The translations under genes and the position numbers were made by a program. The notes under the pieces were generated by a model. The model ran no database searches and was not told the origin of the DNA. It saw nothing but the letters and a program-made list of their open reading frames with translations. Shown here in pieces: positions 11,217 to 22,228 of a stretch of 64,000 nucleotides of DNA. Location: contig CM053158.1 of the NCBI GenBank assembly GCA_028571685.1, positions 50,328,501 through 50,392,500 of the forward strand. Reading direction: 5' to 3'. The stretch's first letter is position 1, and every line of letters starts with the position of its first letter. The DNA is from Heterohyrax brucei. Its lineage: Eukaryota > Chordata > Mammalia > Hyracoidea > Procaviidae.

Positions 11217-11387
11217 AGAGAGGAAACTCTGTTGGTACAGTGGGTTAAGTGCTATGTCTACTAACCAAAAGGTCAGCAGTTCAAATCTGCGAGGCACTCA
11301 TTGGAAACTCTGTGGGGCAGTTCTACTCTGACCCCTAAGGTCACATGACTCAGACCTAACTCGATGGGAGTGGGTTTGGGTTTTGCA
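11217..11387 (+). mobile_element. AfroSINE
   Basis: Complete order from 'ggaaactctgttggtacagt' through 'ctactaaccaaaaggtcagc' and 'tgtggggcagttctactctg' to the tail 'ggagtgggtttgggtttt'. Confidence 0.9.
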
Positions 11388-11482
11388 TCTTATTGTTTAG
11401 AGTAGTTTTAGGTTTTGAGAAAAATTGAGCAGAAAGTACAGAGAGTTCCCATATGCCTCCTTACACCTTGAACACTGTTTCC

Positions 11483-11790
11483 CCATTGTTGTTGTTGGGT
11501 GCTGTCTCATAACGATTCTGACTCATAATGACCCCATGTGACAGAGTAGAACTGCCTTGTGGTTACATGGAAGCTATTAGTGTAGTGGCATGTGATCTCA
11601 AGAAGACTGTTTGCAAAGCTGTAGTCCACAGGGTCACTATGGTTGGAACTGACTCAATGGAACCTAACAACAGTCTTTATGGAAGCAGATCACCAGGTCT
11701 TTCTTCCATGGAACAGCTGGGTGAGTGGAAGCCACCAACCCTTAAGTTAGCAGCCAAGTGCTTAACCGTGGTGCCACAGCACTTCTTTAC
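11483..11790 (-). mobile_element. AfroSINE interrupted by a second SINE piece
   Basis: The outer copy is on the minus strand: tail 'cattgttgttgttgggtgct' at the left, head 'cttaaccgtggtgccacag' at the right. A middle block (about 11575-11675) ends 'actcaatggaacctaacaac', the plus-strand 3' end, so a second copy was inserted in the opposite direction. Confidence 0.7.
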
Positions 11791-12467
11791 TGTTTTCGTT
11801 ATTAGGTGCCATCAAGTTGGTTCTGACTCATAGTGACTCTATGTACAACGGAACAAAACACCACCCTGTCCTGCGCAGATGCTCACAATCATTGTTATGC
11901 TTGGGCCCATTCTCCCAGCCACTGTGTTAATCCATCTCATTGAGGGTCTTCCTCTTTTTTGCTGCCCCTCTGCTTTCCCAAGCATGATGTCCTTCTCCAG
12001 GGATTGATCCCTTCTGACAACAGGTCCAAGGTATGTGAGATGTAGTTTTGCCATCCTTCCTTCTAAGGAGCACTGTGACTGTGCTTCTTCCAAGATAGAT
12101 CTGTTTGTTCTTTGGGCAGCTCGTATTATATTCAATATTCTTCTCCAACACCACAATTTAAAAGCATCAGTTCTTCTTCTGTCTTCCTTAATCATTGTGC
12201 AGCTTTTGCATGCATGTGATGCAGCTGAAAATACTGTGGCTAAAGGTGGAAACATCTTTTTTCTTAAGGTGACATCCTTGTCTTTGCTTTTCAACACTTT
12301 GAAGAGATCTTTTGCAGCAGATTTTCTCAATGCAATGTGTCTTTTGATTTCTTGACTGCTGCTTCCATGAATGTAGATTGTACATCCAAGTAAAGTGAAA
12401 TCCTTTACAATCTCAATCTTTTCCCCGTTTATCATGATGTTGATTATCGGTCTAGTTGTCAGGATTT

Positions 12468-12515
12468 CCATTTCCTTATTAAAAATATTTTGTTGTGCTT
12501 TAAGTGAAAGTGAAT
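12468..12515 (-). mobile_element. Tiny L1 3'-end stub inside the RTE
   Basis: Other RTE copies read directly from 'aggattt' into 'ttgttttcttt'. Here about 48 extra bases intervene, reading 'ttttgttgtgctttaagtga', the antisense of the afrotherian L1 3' terminus also seen at 61030 and (sense) near 37275. A very short 5'-truncated L1 insertion. Confidence 0.65.
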
Positions 12516-14342
12516 TTTTGTTTTCTTTATATTGAAGTGCAATCTATGCTGAAGGCTATGTCTTTGATGTTTATCAATAAGTGTTTCGAGTCCTCTCCTC
12601 TTCCAGCAATGCAGGTTGTTAGTGAGTCTTGCTCCAGTAATGGTGCAGCATTCTTCTTCGCAGAGTAGTGCTTCTCAGGTTATTTGTTCAGCATACAGAT
12701 TGAATAGATACAGTGAAAGGGTACAGCCCTGACACCCACCTTTCATGATTTTAAATCATGCGGTGTCTCCTTGTTCTGTTCAAACAACTGCCTCTTGATC
12801 TGTATACAGATTTTTCACGAGCACAATTAAGTGTTCTGAAATTCCTGGTCTCTGCAATGTTATCCATAATTTATTATGACCCACACAATCGAATATCTTT
12901 GCACAGTCAGTAAAATGCAAGTAAACATCTTTCTGGTTTTCTCTGTTTTCAGCCAAGATCCATCTGACATCAGCAATGATTCTCCTGTTTCCACATCCTC
13001 TTCTGAATCTAGCCTTAATTTTTGGTAGGTCCCAACCCCTTTTGAATCATCTTTAGTAGAATTTTACTTGCACGTGATATTAATGATATTGTTCTGTAAT
13101 TTCCACATTCGGTTGGATCACCTTTCTTGGGAATAGGCATAAATATGGATTTCTTCTAGTCAGTTGATCAGATAGCTGTCTTCTTGATTTCTTGCACTTC
13201 CAGTGTTGCATCTATTTGCTGAAATATCTCAATTGATATTCCATCAGTTCCTGGAACCTTGTTTTTCGCCAGTACCTTCAGTGCACCTTTGACTTCTTCC
13301 TGCAGCACCCTTGCTTCCTGATCTTCTGTCGTTAGTGTTCGACACATCGGATCTGTTCTTGGCGTGGTTTCTAAACTTAAGTGGGGTATACTCATGTTCA
13401 TGCTTTGGCTCCCTTGGACTTTTTCTAATTTTCTTTGGTTTCAACTTGAACTTACATATGAGCAATTGATGGTCTGGGCCACAGTGAGCAGCTGGTCTTG
13501 TTCTGACTGTTGATATTGAGCTTTCCCATTGTCTTTTTCCACATACATAATCAATCTGATTACTGTATATTTCATCTGGTGAGATCATATTTGTAGTTGC
13601 TGTTTATGTTGTTCACAAAAAGGTGTTTACAGTGAAGAAGTGGTTGGTCCTGCCAAATTCTATCACATGATCTTCAGCATCATTTCTATCACCAAGGCCG
13701 TGCTTTCCAACTACTGATCCTTCTTCTTTGCTTCTAACTTCTGCATTCCAAGATCAGCAGTAATTATAATGCATCCTGATTGCATATTCAATCAATTTCA
13801 GACTGCAGAAGGTGCTAAAAATCTTAAGTTTCTTTATCTTTGGCATTAGTGGTTGGTGCATAAATTTGAATAACAGTTGTATTAACTGGCCTTCCTTGTA
13901 GGCCTATGGATGTTATTCCATCATTGACAGCATTGTACATCAGGACACATCTTGAAAGGTTCTTTTTGACAATGAATGTGACACCGTTCCTCTTCAATTC
14001 CTCCCAGCATTGTAGACCATATGATTGTCTGATTCAGAATGGCCACTACTGGTCCATTTCAGCTCACTGATGCCTAGGATATTGATGTTTATGCGTTCCA
14101 TTTGACTTTCAATGATTTACAATTTTCTTAGATCCATACTAGATCCATATCTTCCACATCCCAGTTATTCATGGATGTTGCAGCTGTTTCTTCTCATTCT
14201 GAGTCATGCCACATCAACACATGAAGGTGCAGAAAGCTTGACTCCATCTGTGTCAACTCTACTCTGAGGAGGCAACTCTTCCCCAGTCATCTTCTGAGTG
14301 CCTTCCAACCTGGGGGACTCATTTTCTGGCACTATATCTGAC

Positions 14343-14866
14343 TGTCATAGATTGAATTGTGTCCTCCCCAAAACAAGTGTAGCCACATGGCTGGACCGTG
14401 ATTCCCAGTATCTTGTGACTGTCCTCTGTTTTGTGGCTTTCCTATGCTGTATGTTAAAGAATTAGGGTGGGACTGTAAATCCCTTTATAAGATCACCTCC
14501 CTGCTCCACTGTAAAGGGAGTTTCCCTGGAGTATGGCTTGCTCCACCCTTAATCCTTTCACCCTACAAGAGATAAAAGGAAAGGGAAGCAGGCTGAAAAT
14601 TGGGAGCCTCGTTCCATCAAGAAAGCAACACTGGGAGAAGAGTGCGTCCTTCATACCTGAGGTTCCTGCACCAAGATGCTCCCTGGACAAAGACTGATGC
14701 AATACTGGACTTTCCTCCAGAGCTGACAAGGGGAAAGCCTTCCCCTGGAGCAGACACCCTGAATATGGACTTGCAGCCTACCGGACTGTGTAAGAATAAA
14801 CCTTCCTTTGTTAAAGCTATCCACTCTGTGATATTTCTGCTAGAGCAGCACTAGCTGGCTGAAACA
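14343..14866 (+). mobile_element. MaLR-type solo LTR (fossil) with perfect 5-bp duplication
   Basis: 524 bp, starts 'tgtcatagattgaattgtgt' and ends 'ctggctgaaaca' (TG...CA). It is flanked by identical 'ctgac' at 14338-14342 and 14867-14871. The 5-bp duplication and the ends fit the ERVL-MaLR group. It sits inside the RTE LINE, whose sequence resumes exactly after it, so it is younger than that LINE copy. A polyadenylation-like 'aagaataaacc' lies near 14790. Confidence 0.88.
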
Positions 14867-15169
14867 CTGACAGTGTTCCGCTGCTATTCATATGGTTTTC
14901 ATTGGCTAATTAGTTTCAGAAGTAGACTGCCAAGTTCTTCTTCCTAGTCTGTCTTAGCCTGGAAGTTTAGCTGAAACCTCTCCACCATGGGTGATCCCAG
15001 TGGTATCTGAAAATCAGTGGCATAGCTTTCAATGTCACAGCAACATGCAAGCCCCTATAGTACAACAAACTGACAGACAGGTGAAGACTCCCTTATTAAT
15101 AGCCTGTGTACCTGTGGTACATTTCTTACAGTTACAATAATTGATACATTATTATTAGCTAAAGTGCAT

Positions 15170-15268
15170 AGTTTGGGACTGGGATTTTTAGTTGACCTGC
15201 TTTGTGACCTTGAGCACTTCACTGCATTTCCCTGGGCCTCAATTTCTTCATCTATAGAATGAGGGGCT
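15170..15268 (+). mobile_element. MIR fragment
   Basis: 'tttgtgaccttgagcacttc', 'gggcctcaatttcttcatct', 'atagaatgagg': the conserved MIR core in sense orientation, cut at its right by the following LTR. Confidence 0.75.
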
Positions 15269-15668
15269 TGTATAGATTGAGTTGTGTCTCCCCAAAATAC
15301 ATGTTGGAAATCTTGCTCCTATACTTGTGATTATTATCCCACTGGGGAACTGGATTTTCTGTGCTATTTTAATGAGGCAGTATTAGTGTGTCTTCAGTCA
15401 CTCCCCAGATATAATAGGAGCAGATTAAAGGTGCAGAGACAGGGAAGATGGACACTCTGCTGCTGCCACATGAAGATCACCAGGGAGCTGAGGAATAGCA
15501 GCTGAGGAGACAGGGACCTTCCCCCACAGCAGACAGAGAAAAAGCCTTGTCATAGACCTGGCTCCCTAAATTTGGACTCCCAGCTTCCAGCCGTGAGAAA
15601 ACAAGTATGTTTGTTGAAGCCACCCAGTTGTGGTATTGCTCTCGTAGTAGCAGTGGATAGCTAAGACA
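15269..15668 (+). mobile_element. MLT1-type LTR (fossil)
   Basis: Starts 'tgtatagattgagttgtgtc', ends 'ggatagctaagaca', with 'ttgaagccacccagttgtgg' before the end, as in MLT1. About 400 bp, inserted at the end of a MIR core. Confidence 0.75.
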
Positions 15669-15774
15669 GGATGTAAGGTGGCTAAAGGAGAGAATTACAT
15701 GAGGAGTGTAAAGTTCCCAGCACAGAATCAGGCTCGTAGTACTGACTTGATCCCTTTTACTTTTCTTTCCACAA

Positions 15775-15935
15775 AAGGTAACGATACCATACTGATTTCC
15801 AGTGATCTTTCTTGTCCAACAGAGTGTAGACTCCCTGAGAATTTGAGTTTGATTCTTTTTATATTTTACACTGTCTCTCCCGTGCCCGAACAGTGCATGG
15901 CACATGGCAGGCACTCATTACGTATTTCTTCAATT
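15775..15935 (-). mobile_element. L2 fragment, antisense
   Basis: 'cagagtgtagactccctgag' followed by 'acagtgcatggcacatggca' and 'ggcactcatta' is the antisense of the L2 3' end. Confidence 0.65.
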
Positions 15936-16139
15936 GGGTCCTGTATTTCTATGTCTCTGGGATTCTGTGAGATGACACTCGCAATCACTTCCTGAAGACT
16001 GACTGGTTAGGGGCAGAGGGGACACAGGAGCCAAGCTTTGCCAGAAGAAGCACTGTCCAGTCCTATCTCATGCAGCCAGCTTCCACGTGTCCTGAGCAGC
16101 TATATGGCTTCCAATGTTGACCACAACTCCTCTCTTGCC

Positions 16140-16756
16140 ACCAGAGGTGGAATATCCAATAGGTAAAGTAAGCATGGTGCTTACCTTGCTTGCCAGATCA
16201 TCTATAATGAACAATTGGGCATTTTTTTCACTCCATCAAAGATTCTACTTCTAGATATGATTGGCATCTGTCTCTCTCCCAACCCACAGTACCTTCCAAC
16301 AGAATTAAAGCCTCTTTTCAAATTTATAATCCCCGACAAGGGTAAATGACCCAGTAAGTAAGGTAAGCACAGACTTACCTGTGCTAACTTACTAATTTGT
16401 AATGAACAATTTCACATGGGTTTCATCACATCAAAGATGTGACAGTGTTCCCTGCAGATCCTCAGATGAGCACCGTGCTTCCCTTGCCTTTTGGATAACC
16501 CACCCCTACTTGCTGCACAGTTCAGGACAGTTTGGGTGTTGCTGGAGATACTGGGGTAGAGAGTCCTGACCGCAGAGTCACTAGGGAGACAGCCAGCCAA
16601 AGATTCAGCTTCCGCCCTCCTTCCTCTCTCTTCCCCCCCCCTCTCTCTGATCCAGCCTCTCCCCTACCCCAGCCTGTCTGCACTACAGGTCTGCTTAGTA
16701 AAGCTCTCTCTGATGCCAAGGACTCTCTGAGCAGGGCGGCATTAACACAGGTGAGG
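16140..16756 (+). mobile_element. Probable ERV LTR (fossil) with duplicated U3 block
   Basis: Two direct copies of an about 85-bp block (about 16155-16240 and 16345-16435) share 'gtaagca', 'aatgaacaatt' and 'catcaaaga', each centred on a small hairpin. Further right a pyrimidine-rich stretch precedes 'gcttagtaaagctctctctg', which looks like a polyadenylation region, and the end is near 'ggcattaacaca'. Boundaries and family are uncertain; ERV1 or another class is possible. Confidence 0.4.
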
Positions 16757-18093
16757 GACCTGAACACAGATAATCTGTGATGCATCTTTCTCTGCTTACT
16801 CATAAATCTGAATGGGATATGTGAGTTAGACACAGAAACATCAAAATATATGTATCTTATTAGATACCCACATTTGGGATAGCTAAGACCCATTGCATCT
16901 GTCACGTAACTTTTTTTAGATGCTACTGTAGTATTAGGGATTGGATGCAAAATTGGAATGAGATGAACTGGATTATAAAACTTTTGCTGGGTAAATGTAG
17001 CAAGAGTTATTAGGTTCAACAGCCGGTTCCCACCTCTTATTAGAAAGAAACAGTAGACTCCCAAGAGACCTGCTGAGATAAAGAGTGTCACTTACAACTG
17101 GAGGTGACTGTAGAAGACACATCAACAGACTTGTTAAAGTGGTAGAGGGCTCACGGCTTAAACGGCCCTGCTCACGGGTGCCCTCGTGACCATGTGTGAC
17201 CTTTATTTCTGGCTGGCACAGTCTTGCTGGACCTGGCGTAAGTTTCCTTTAGCTTCCTGCTACTCTGGTGCTCACTTTTCCTGGTGTCCTCTCTGCTTGG
17301 CATCTACAGGTCTTTGCTTTGGGCTATTGCTGCTTGTTTTGTTGATGCCCTAAAGCAAAGCAGGTGCTTACTTAGCTTGCTGAGTAATCAGTCCCTGTCT
17401 CCGAGGTGTGAATTATTCATCAACAAACCCAGCTCCTATCAGTCCTTAGCCAGAGCTACTGGCATTTCCCTGGGCCCAGAAGCTGCCCAGAACATTTTCC
17501 CCTCAGCCCAGGCCTGCACACAAGGCTTTCTTGGAATGAAGACGTGGCTGCCTTGAGCATTTATTTCCCGTAATGGGAGAAATGATGGTGCGAACGGGAG
17601 GTTCTAAAGTGTGTATTTGAAATTAATTTGCTCCTTGAAGTGGCATGAAAACAAAATTCTAACAGATGCCCGCTGCAAGGGGATTTCCTGGGGCACTCGG
17701 CACACTATCTGGGCTGGCAACCCATGGCTCATGGCAGAAGGGTAATCAGGGCAGGTAGTTTTCTGGGAGGAAGGACCTTCCATAGGTGGCTTCGCCCACT
17801 GTCCAGCTGGTGCAGCTGCTGAGAACCAGGGTTGGAAGATGGCGGGGCCATGTTCACACACTGGGGGTGGAGGCTCAGGGAGGAACATCTCCCCCAAAGT
17901 GATCCCCCAGGGGACGGCAGATAGATTCCAAAGATTTGTAAAAGAACTTAAGTTGTTTGTGAACCTGACCAGCTTCCCAAATCTCTGGAGCTGTCCTAGC
18001 AACTCTGTAGGACAAGAGATTGGAGGAAACTGAGTAGGCTGCCATCATGAAATTTCCTATTTTCAAGGGAACTTGGCCACTTACTTACTAGAA
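16757..18093. other. Single-copy stretch, no gene seen
   Basis: Nothing recognised apart from frames of 60-190 codons without family signature. The antisense 189-codon frame 16522-17091 lies largely across the LTR-like repeat and is not a gene. Confidence 0.45.
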
Positions 18094-18288
18094 TCCTTGG
18101 GTGGCGAGAGTGGGCATACTACCAGCTGAAAGGTTGGAGGTTCTGGCACACACACAGGCGCCTCAGAAGAAAGACCTGGTGACCTGCTTCCAAAACCTCA
18201 CATTCTGCAAAACCCTATGGAGCAGTTCTGCTCTGCACACACAGGGCTGTTATACGTCAGAACCGACTGGACAGCAGCTACCAACAGT

Positions 18289-18291
<3 letters not shown>
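18094..18291 (+). mobile_element. AfroSINE, long form, 3' (GT)n tail
   Basis: Diverged head, long-form block 'agaaagacctggtgacctgc', body 'accctatggagcagttctgc', tail 'gtcagaaccgactgg'. It runs directly into the GT microsatellite. Confidence 0.8.

Positions 18292-18332
<41 letters not shown>
18292..18332. repeat. (GT)n microsatellite, about 20 units
   Basis: Uninterrupted GT repeat starting at the 3' end of the preceding SINE, so it probably grew from the SINE tail. Confidence 0.97.
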
Positions 18333-18334
<2 letters not shown>

Positions 18335-18359
18335 ATTGTTAGGAGTTTGCTTTTGAATG

Positions 18360-18530
18360 TACTTGGCTGCGCTGGCACAGTGGTTAAGAGCTGGGCTATG
18401 AACCAGGAGGTCAGCAGTTTGAATCCACCAGCTGGTCTTTGGAAACTTTAAGGGGCAGTTGTACTCTGTCCTGTATGGTCACTAAGAGTCAGAATCTACT
18501 CTGTGGCAATGGGTTTGGTTTTTGGTTCTG
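18360..18530 (+). mobile_element. AfroSINE
   Basis: Head 'gctggcacagtggttaagag', 'aggaggtcagcagtttgaat', body 'ttaaggggcagttgtactct', tail 'gggtttggtttttggtt'. Confidence 0.9.
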
Positions 18531-19344
18531 GCTATGAATAGCAACTCATTTAATAAACTGTTGGCTCTGCTGTCTCAGCTATCATCCTGTGTTCTTGGGA
18601 CTTCTTGCCAAACAAGGTAACTAACCTACAAATTGTTTTCAAATGTAATACAAGTTTTACAAAAATAAAGTCTAACAGTGAACAAAGTGGACCTACTGCT
18701 TTGTAGACATTTAATCAAATGTCTCTTCTTTCAGTTTTGCAGGTTTCTGTAACTATTTTGAGCTGATACCTTTTATTTTTTTTCCAAGTTTCTGACATGT
18801 CTATGAGTCCCCCAAGAATGTATGTATGTGCCCAATGGATGCAACAGCATGACTTGTCCTGGGGGTAGTGGATGGGAAGCCTTGAGGAGGGACTTTCAGG
18901 GTCTATAGGCTTGAGGACTTTCATTTCACAAGGGTCATTCTGGCTATTTCCCTGCCTTGGAATGATAAACTAGGTAGGGTTGTGCTTAGGTCAAGAGGCA
19001 TGTTTACATCAGCACTTTTAGGTGATGAGAACCTAGGTGTTACAAAATCTAGTGGTGGGAACTGTTAGGAAGTTCAGAGACAACCATTACTATTACATAA
19101 CCTCACGGAACAAGAATGAAAGAAAGCAGAGAAGACTCGGTGCCCTCACCTGCCATGGAGCTCTTGCAGGGGCTTTCTGTGTTCAGTCACACATCAGTTT
19201 ACACAGCAAGGAGTAGCTGGGAAGCTCTTTTGTTGTAGCCAATCTGAAGCAGTCGGAGGAGAAGAACAGATGGGACCTGAGCTTTGTCACTGTCACCTGA
19301 GCCAGCTGGCTTTCCTTCACATTAACATTTTATATCCCAACGCT
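18531..19344. other. Single-copy stretch, no gene seen
   Basis: No repeat or exon recognised. Confidence 0.45.
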
Positions 19345-19800
19345 CACTGCAGCAAGTATCTGTCACCAGCATGAGGTTGACCTGGTTTTCTGATTGTTAG
19401 GGAGCCTTGGGACTGCGCTGACAGTTCATTAGTCAGCTGGGAAGGCTGTCCAGGGGCCACTTGTCCTGAAAAATAAGAAATTTCATGATCAGCAACCCAC
19501 TCAACTTTCTCCAGTCGGTGACATGTTCCATGCAGGAGACCTGGGTTTGATGCCTGGCAAGTACACTTCAAGTGCAGCTCCCACCTGTCTGTCAATGGAG
19601 GTTTGAGTATTGCTGTAACTAGGAAGAAAGGCCTGGCAACCTACTTCCAAAAATCAGCCAATAAAAACCCTATGGCTCACAGCTGTTTGACCCACAGCTG
19701 GTCATGTGATGGTGTAGGACTGGGTGTTTGGTTTCATTGCTCATGGGGTCACCATGAGTAGGGAGTGATTCAGTGACATCAACAGCATACCAGGCTATCG
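19345..19800 (+). mobile_element. tRNA-Gly-headed SINE with RTE body
   Basis: Head near 19505-19565 shows 'gttccatgcaggagacctgg' and 'gtttgatgcctggcaagt' (tRNA-Gly anticodon arm and B box). The body 'aggaagaaaggcctggcaac' and 'ccaaaaatcagccaata' matches the RTE 5' leader, and the tail near 19715-19790 matches the RTE 3' end. The left boundary is approximate; the first about 130 bp may belong to something else. Confidence 0.65.
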
Positions 19801-19904
19801 AGAGTCGGGCAAGCAGGAGAAATGAGTAACAAATAAAATGGAAGAAACCCACCAGTATGCCCATGTTTGGTATATGTTTCCTAACTTAAGCCCTTGCCAA
19901 CCAG

Positions 19905-20025
19905 GTCCAAATCATCAGCTAAAGAAATGGAAGCTTCAGAGAGATAAAACAACCTACCCAAAGTCACTCACCTAGAAAGAGGCAGCGTCAGGATTTGAAC
20001 TCTGAACAGTCACACTCCAAACTCT
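19905..20025 (-). mobile_element. MIR fragment, antisense
   Basis: 'aaacaacctacccaaagtca', 'ctagaaagaggcagcgtcag', 'gatttgaactc' is the reverse of the MIR 5' half. Confidence 0.7.
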
Positions 20026-20422
20026 GGGTTGTTTCTTCCACACTCTGTATGCTCCCTGAATGTTGGTGGAATTTATAGTATGCTTCAGAAAGAGATCTGT
20101 TGTTGCTTCCATATTAATTGTCCATTCCCTGCAGCTGAGAAGCCAGCAGTGGTGAACATAGGGAGGGTGGTGGCAGTGCCTCCATGAAGGGTGATGATCC
20201 CCCGAAGAGGAGCCAGGCCGAACTCACTTCCTGTCAGTGCCCCGGTGTTGGACTGCGACAGTCTGTGACAGACTGTGATTGGTTGGTGTGCCTTTTAATC
20301 ACTTGCACAAGGGCAGTGGCTTGTTTGGGTTCCCCCAGAAATGCATCCTGAAGCAAACATCAGAGCACAAGTCCTTTACTTGGGAGATGCCCCCAGGAAA
20401 CTCTACAGGGGGAATAAGGAAG

Positions 20423-20945
20423 TGTCTTCCTTTCCTGGGGCTGTGTAACAAGTAAGTGGCTTTAAAGAACAGGAAGTGCTTTCTCACCATGTGGGAAGCT
20501 AACAGTCTGAATTCAGGGCCATGGGGTCTAGAGGAAAGTCCTTCTTTCTCTCTTTCAGCTACCAGTGGACTGTTAATTCGATAGTGACTCCTGGTGACCC
20601 TGTAGGGTTTTCAAGGCTCTGACCAAGCAGATCATCAAGCTTGTTCTGAGTGCCTTGGGGTGGGTTTAAGCTGCCAAGCTTTTGGCTAGTAGTAGAGTGC
20701 TTGACCACTTTCACCACTACGGACTCCTTCAGCTTCTAGCAGCTCCCACAATGCCTTGGTTTTCCTGTGCTTACTTCTGTCTCCTTCTGACATGGCATCT
20801 TTCTCTGCGCATGTGTGTGTGCACTCCCCTTTATAAAAGACCACTTAGCCACTTAGAAGCGATTGGGTTTAGAGCCCACCCAGTTCTGCTCTGACCTCAT
20901 TATCATAACAAAAGAAAACCCTATTTCAGAACAGGGTGACATCTA
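20423..20945 (-). mobile_element. MLT1/MST-like LTR (fossil), antisense
   Basis: 'tttcctggggctgtgtaaca', 'agtaagtggctttaaagaac' and later 'agcccacccagttctgctc' follow antisense MaLR LTR order. It contains an AfroSINE (20570-20728). The right end is uncertain. Confidence 0.5.
20570..20728 (-). mobile_element. AfroSINE, minus strand
   Basis: Tail 'ttaattcgatagtgactcct' at left, 'ttttggctagtagtagagtg' and 'accactacggactcc' at right. Inserted in the flanking LTR, so younger than it. Confidence 0.75.
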
Positions 20946-21012
20946 CAGGACAGGAAGCCAGGGAGGGAAACAAAACCATCTAGGGTGTGTGGGCAAGGTG
21001 TCATTGTGGATG

Positions 21013-21172
21013 ACTAGAGCTCTGGTGGTGCAGCGGTTAGTAGCTTGCTGCTAACCAAAAGATCAGCAGGTAGAATCCACCGAATACTCCTTGGAAACCC
21101 TATGGGGCAGTTCTACTCTGTCCTCTAGGGTCGCTATGAGTCAGAATCAACTCAATGGCAATAGCTTAAGGG
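21013..21172 (+). mobile_element. AfroSINE
   Basis: Well-preserved copy: 'gctctggtggtgcagcggtt', 'gctgctaaccaaaagatcag', 'accctatggggcagttctac', 'gtcagaatcaactcaatggc'. Confidence 0.92.
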
Positions 21173-22060
21173 AGAGCTCTGGGGAACAGCAGAGAACATT
21201 CCTCAGGGTCTGCCCCATGCCCCAGCTGACATTGGCTGAGGGCTGCTCTTGGGGGCAGTGGGTTCCGTGGCTAGAAAGAAAGCCTTCCTGCTGGATTCTT
21301 TCTGTAGGGTTACCAGCTGGTCCTGAATAGCAGCCTGGCCCTGTTACCTGGACTTCTGGCCACTCTGTCCAGTGGTCCAAACAGACTGCATCCTCTTCCC
21401 CCTTTCATCAGTTGTGTATGAATCTAGATATTCACTGGGATGCTGCCCTCCAACAGTCTCCTTTGTGATTCTTCTGAACAAAACCCACCACCGCTAAACA
21501 CCATCCTCCTGCACTGCCTCACACGCGCCTAACAAGTCTGGGCTCCGTTCCTGGTGCGGATGTGTTTGCCGCTTCCTTTGGCCTGTCTTCATTCTCTGCC
21601 TCTCGCTCTTCCTTTCCCTCCCCCTGTGGAAGTCAGTAAGGAAATCCAGGTTTCCTGGCTTCCTGCCTTCCTGTTTTGATCCTATAGACCTCCCAGGGGT
21701 TGTTAGACAGGAGCCTGAGCTGATGGTCTCTAAACTGCAGCAAACTCAGAGTGAGACTTAGCAGGGGGCCAGAGGGCTGCTTGGAGGCCAGGGGCTTGCC
21801 TGGAAGCTGTATTAGGAGCACAAGCGCTCTGCTTTCTCTTCGACTGCTTACTTAGTTGGAGAAGGTCAGTGGGAATTACGGGGAGGCGAACGCCACCCTT
21901 GGCATCACCCTCAACAGGGCTGGGCCCTCGCAGCTGCTGAACCCTCAAACCTCGGAGCTCACCGCTCCTTTTCAGATGTTCAGCTTCTGTGGCTTTTCTT
22001 GTTCTCTCTGACCGCAGGTAATAACTGAAACTGGGGTTTGGTAGAGGTGTGAATACTTGA
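21173..22060. other. Single-copy stretch, no gene seen
   Basis: No repeat recognised; frames under 80 codons only. Confidence 0.45.
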
Positions 22061-22171
22061 TTCAGATCAGAAATGCCCCAAACAAAAGTACAACTATTTT
22101 GGTTTTAGTTTCCTGCAACTGTTGCTGCTGCTCTTGTTCTCTGTCTGGTTTTGATTCTGCTTTCCAACCTT

Positions 22172-22228
22172 GGGGCGGGGGGTGGGGGTGGGGGTTGGGG
22201 GTGGGGGTTGGGGTGGGGGGTGGGGGGG
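22172..22228 (+). repeat. G-rich run, potential G-quadruplex
   Basis: Nearly pure G with T breaks: many runs of 4-7 G separated by one or two bases. Enough tracts for several overlapping quadruplexes. It lies directly beside the enhancer-like block. Confidence 0.9.

Larger units (their letters stand above)
11798..15085 (-). mobile_element. RTE (BovB-like) LINE, nearly full length, antisense
   Basis: RTE LINEs encode one protein with an APE-type endonuclease and a reverse transcriptase. The minus strand shows an endonuclease C-terminal block (13244-13588: 'NQIDYVCGKRQW', 'HCGPDHQLLICKF') and the RT-to-C-terminus (11839-12471: 'KLWCWRRILNI', 'RTNRSILEEAQSQCSLEGRM'). The 3' end is 11798 ('attaggtgcc' in plus); the 5' leader (14872-15085) carries 'cagaagtagactgcc' and 'cacagcaacatgcaag'. 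The reading frame is broken into pieces, so it is inactive. It is interrupted by an LTR (14343-14866) and by a 48-bp L1 stub (about 12468-12515). Without these it is about 2.7 kb, against 3.2-3.3 kb for typical RTEs. Confidence 0.88.

Noticed and set aside
16522-17091. 189-codon antisense frame
   Set aside because: It crosses the LTR-like repeat and a pyrimidine run and has no domain.
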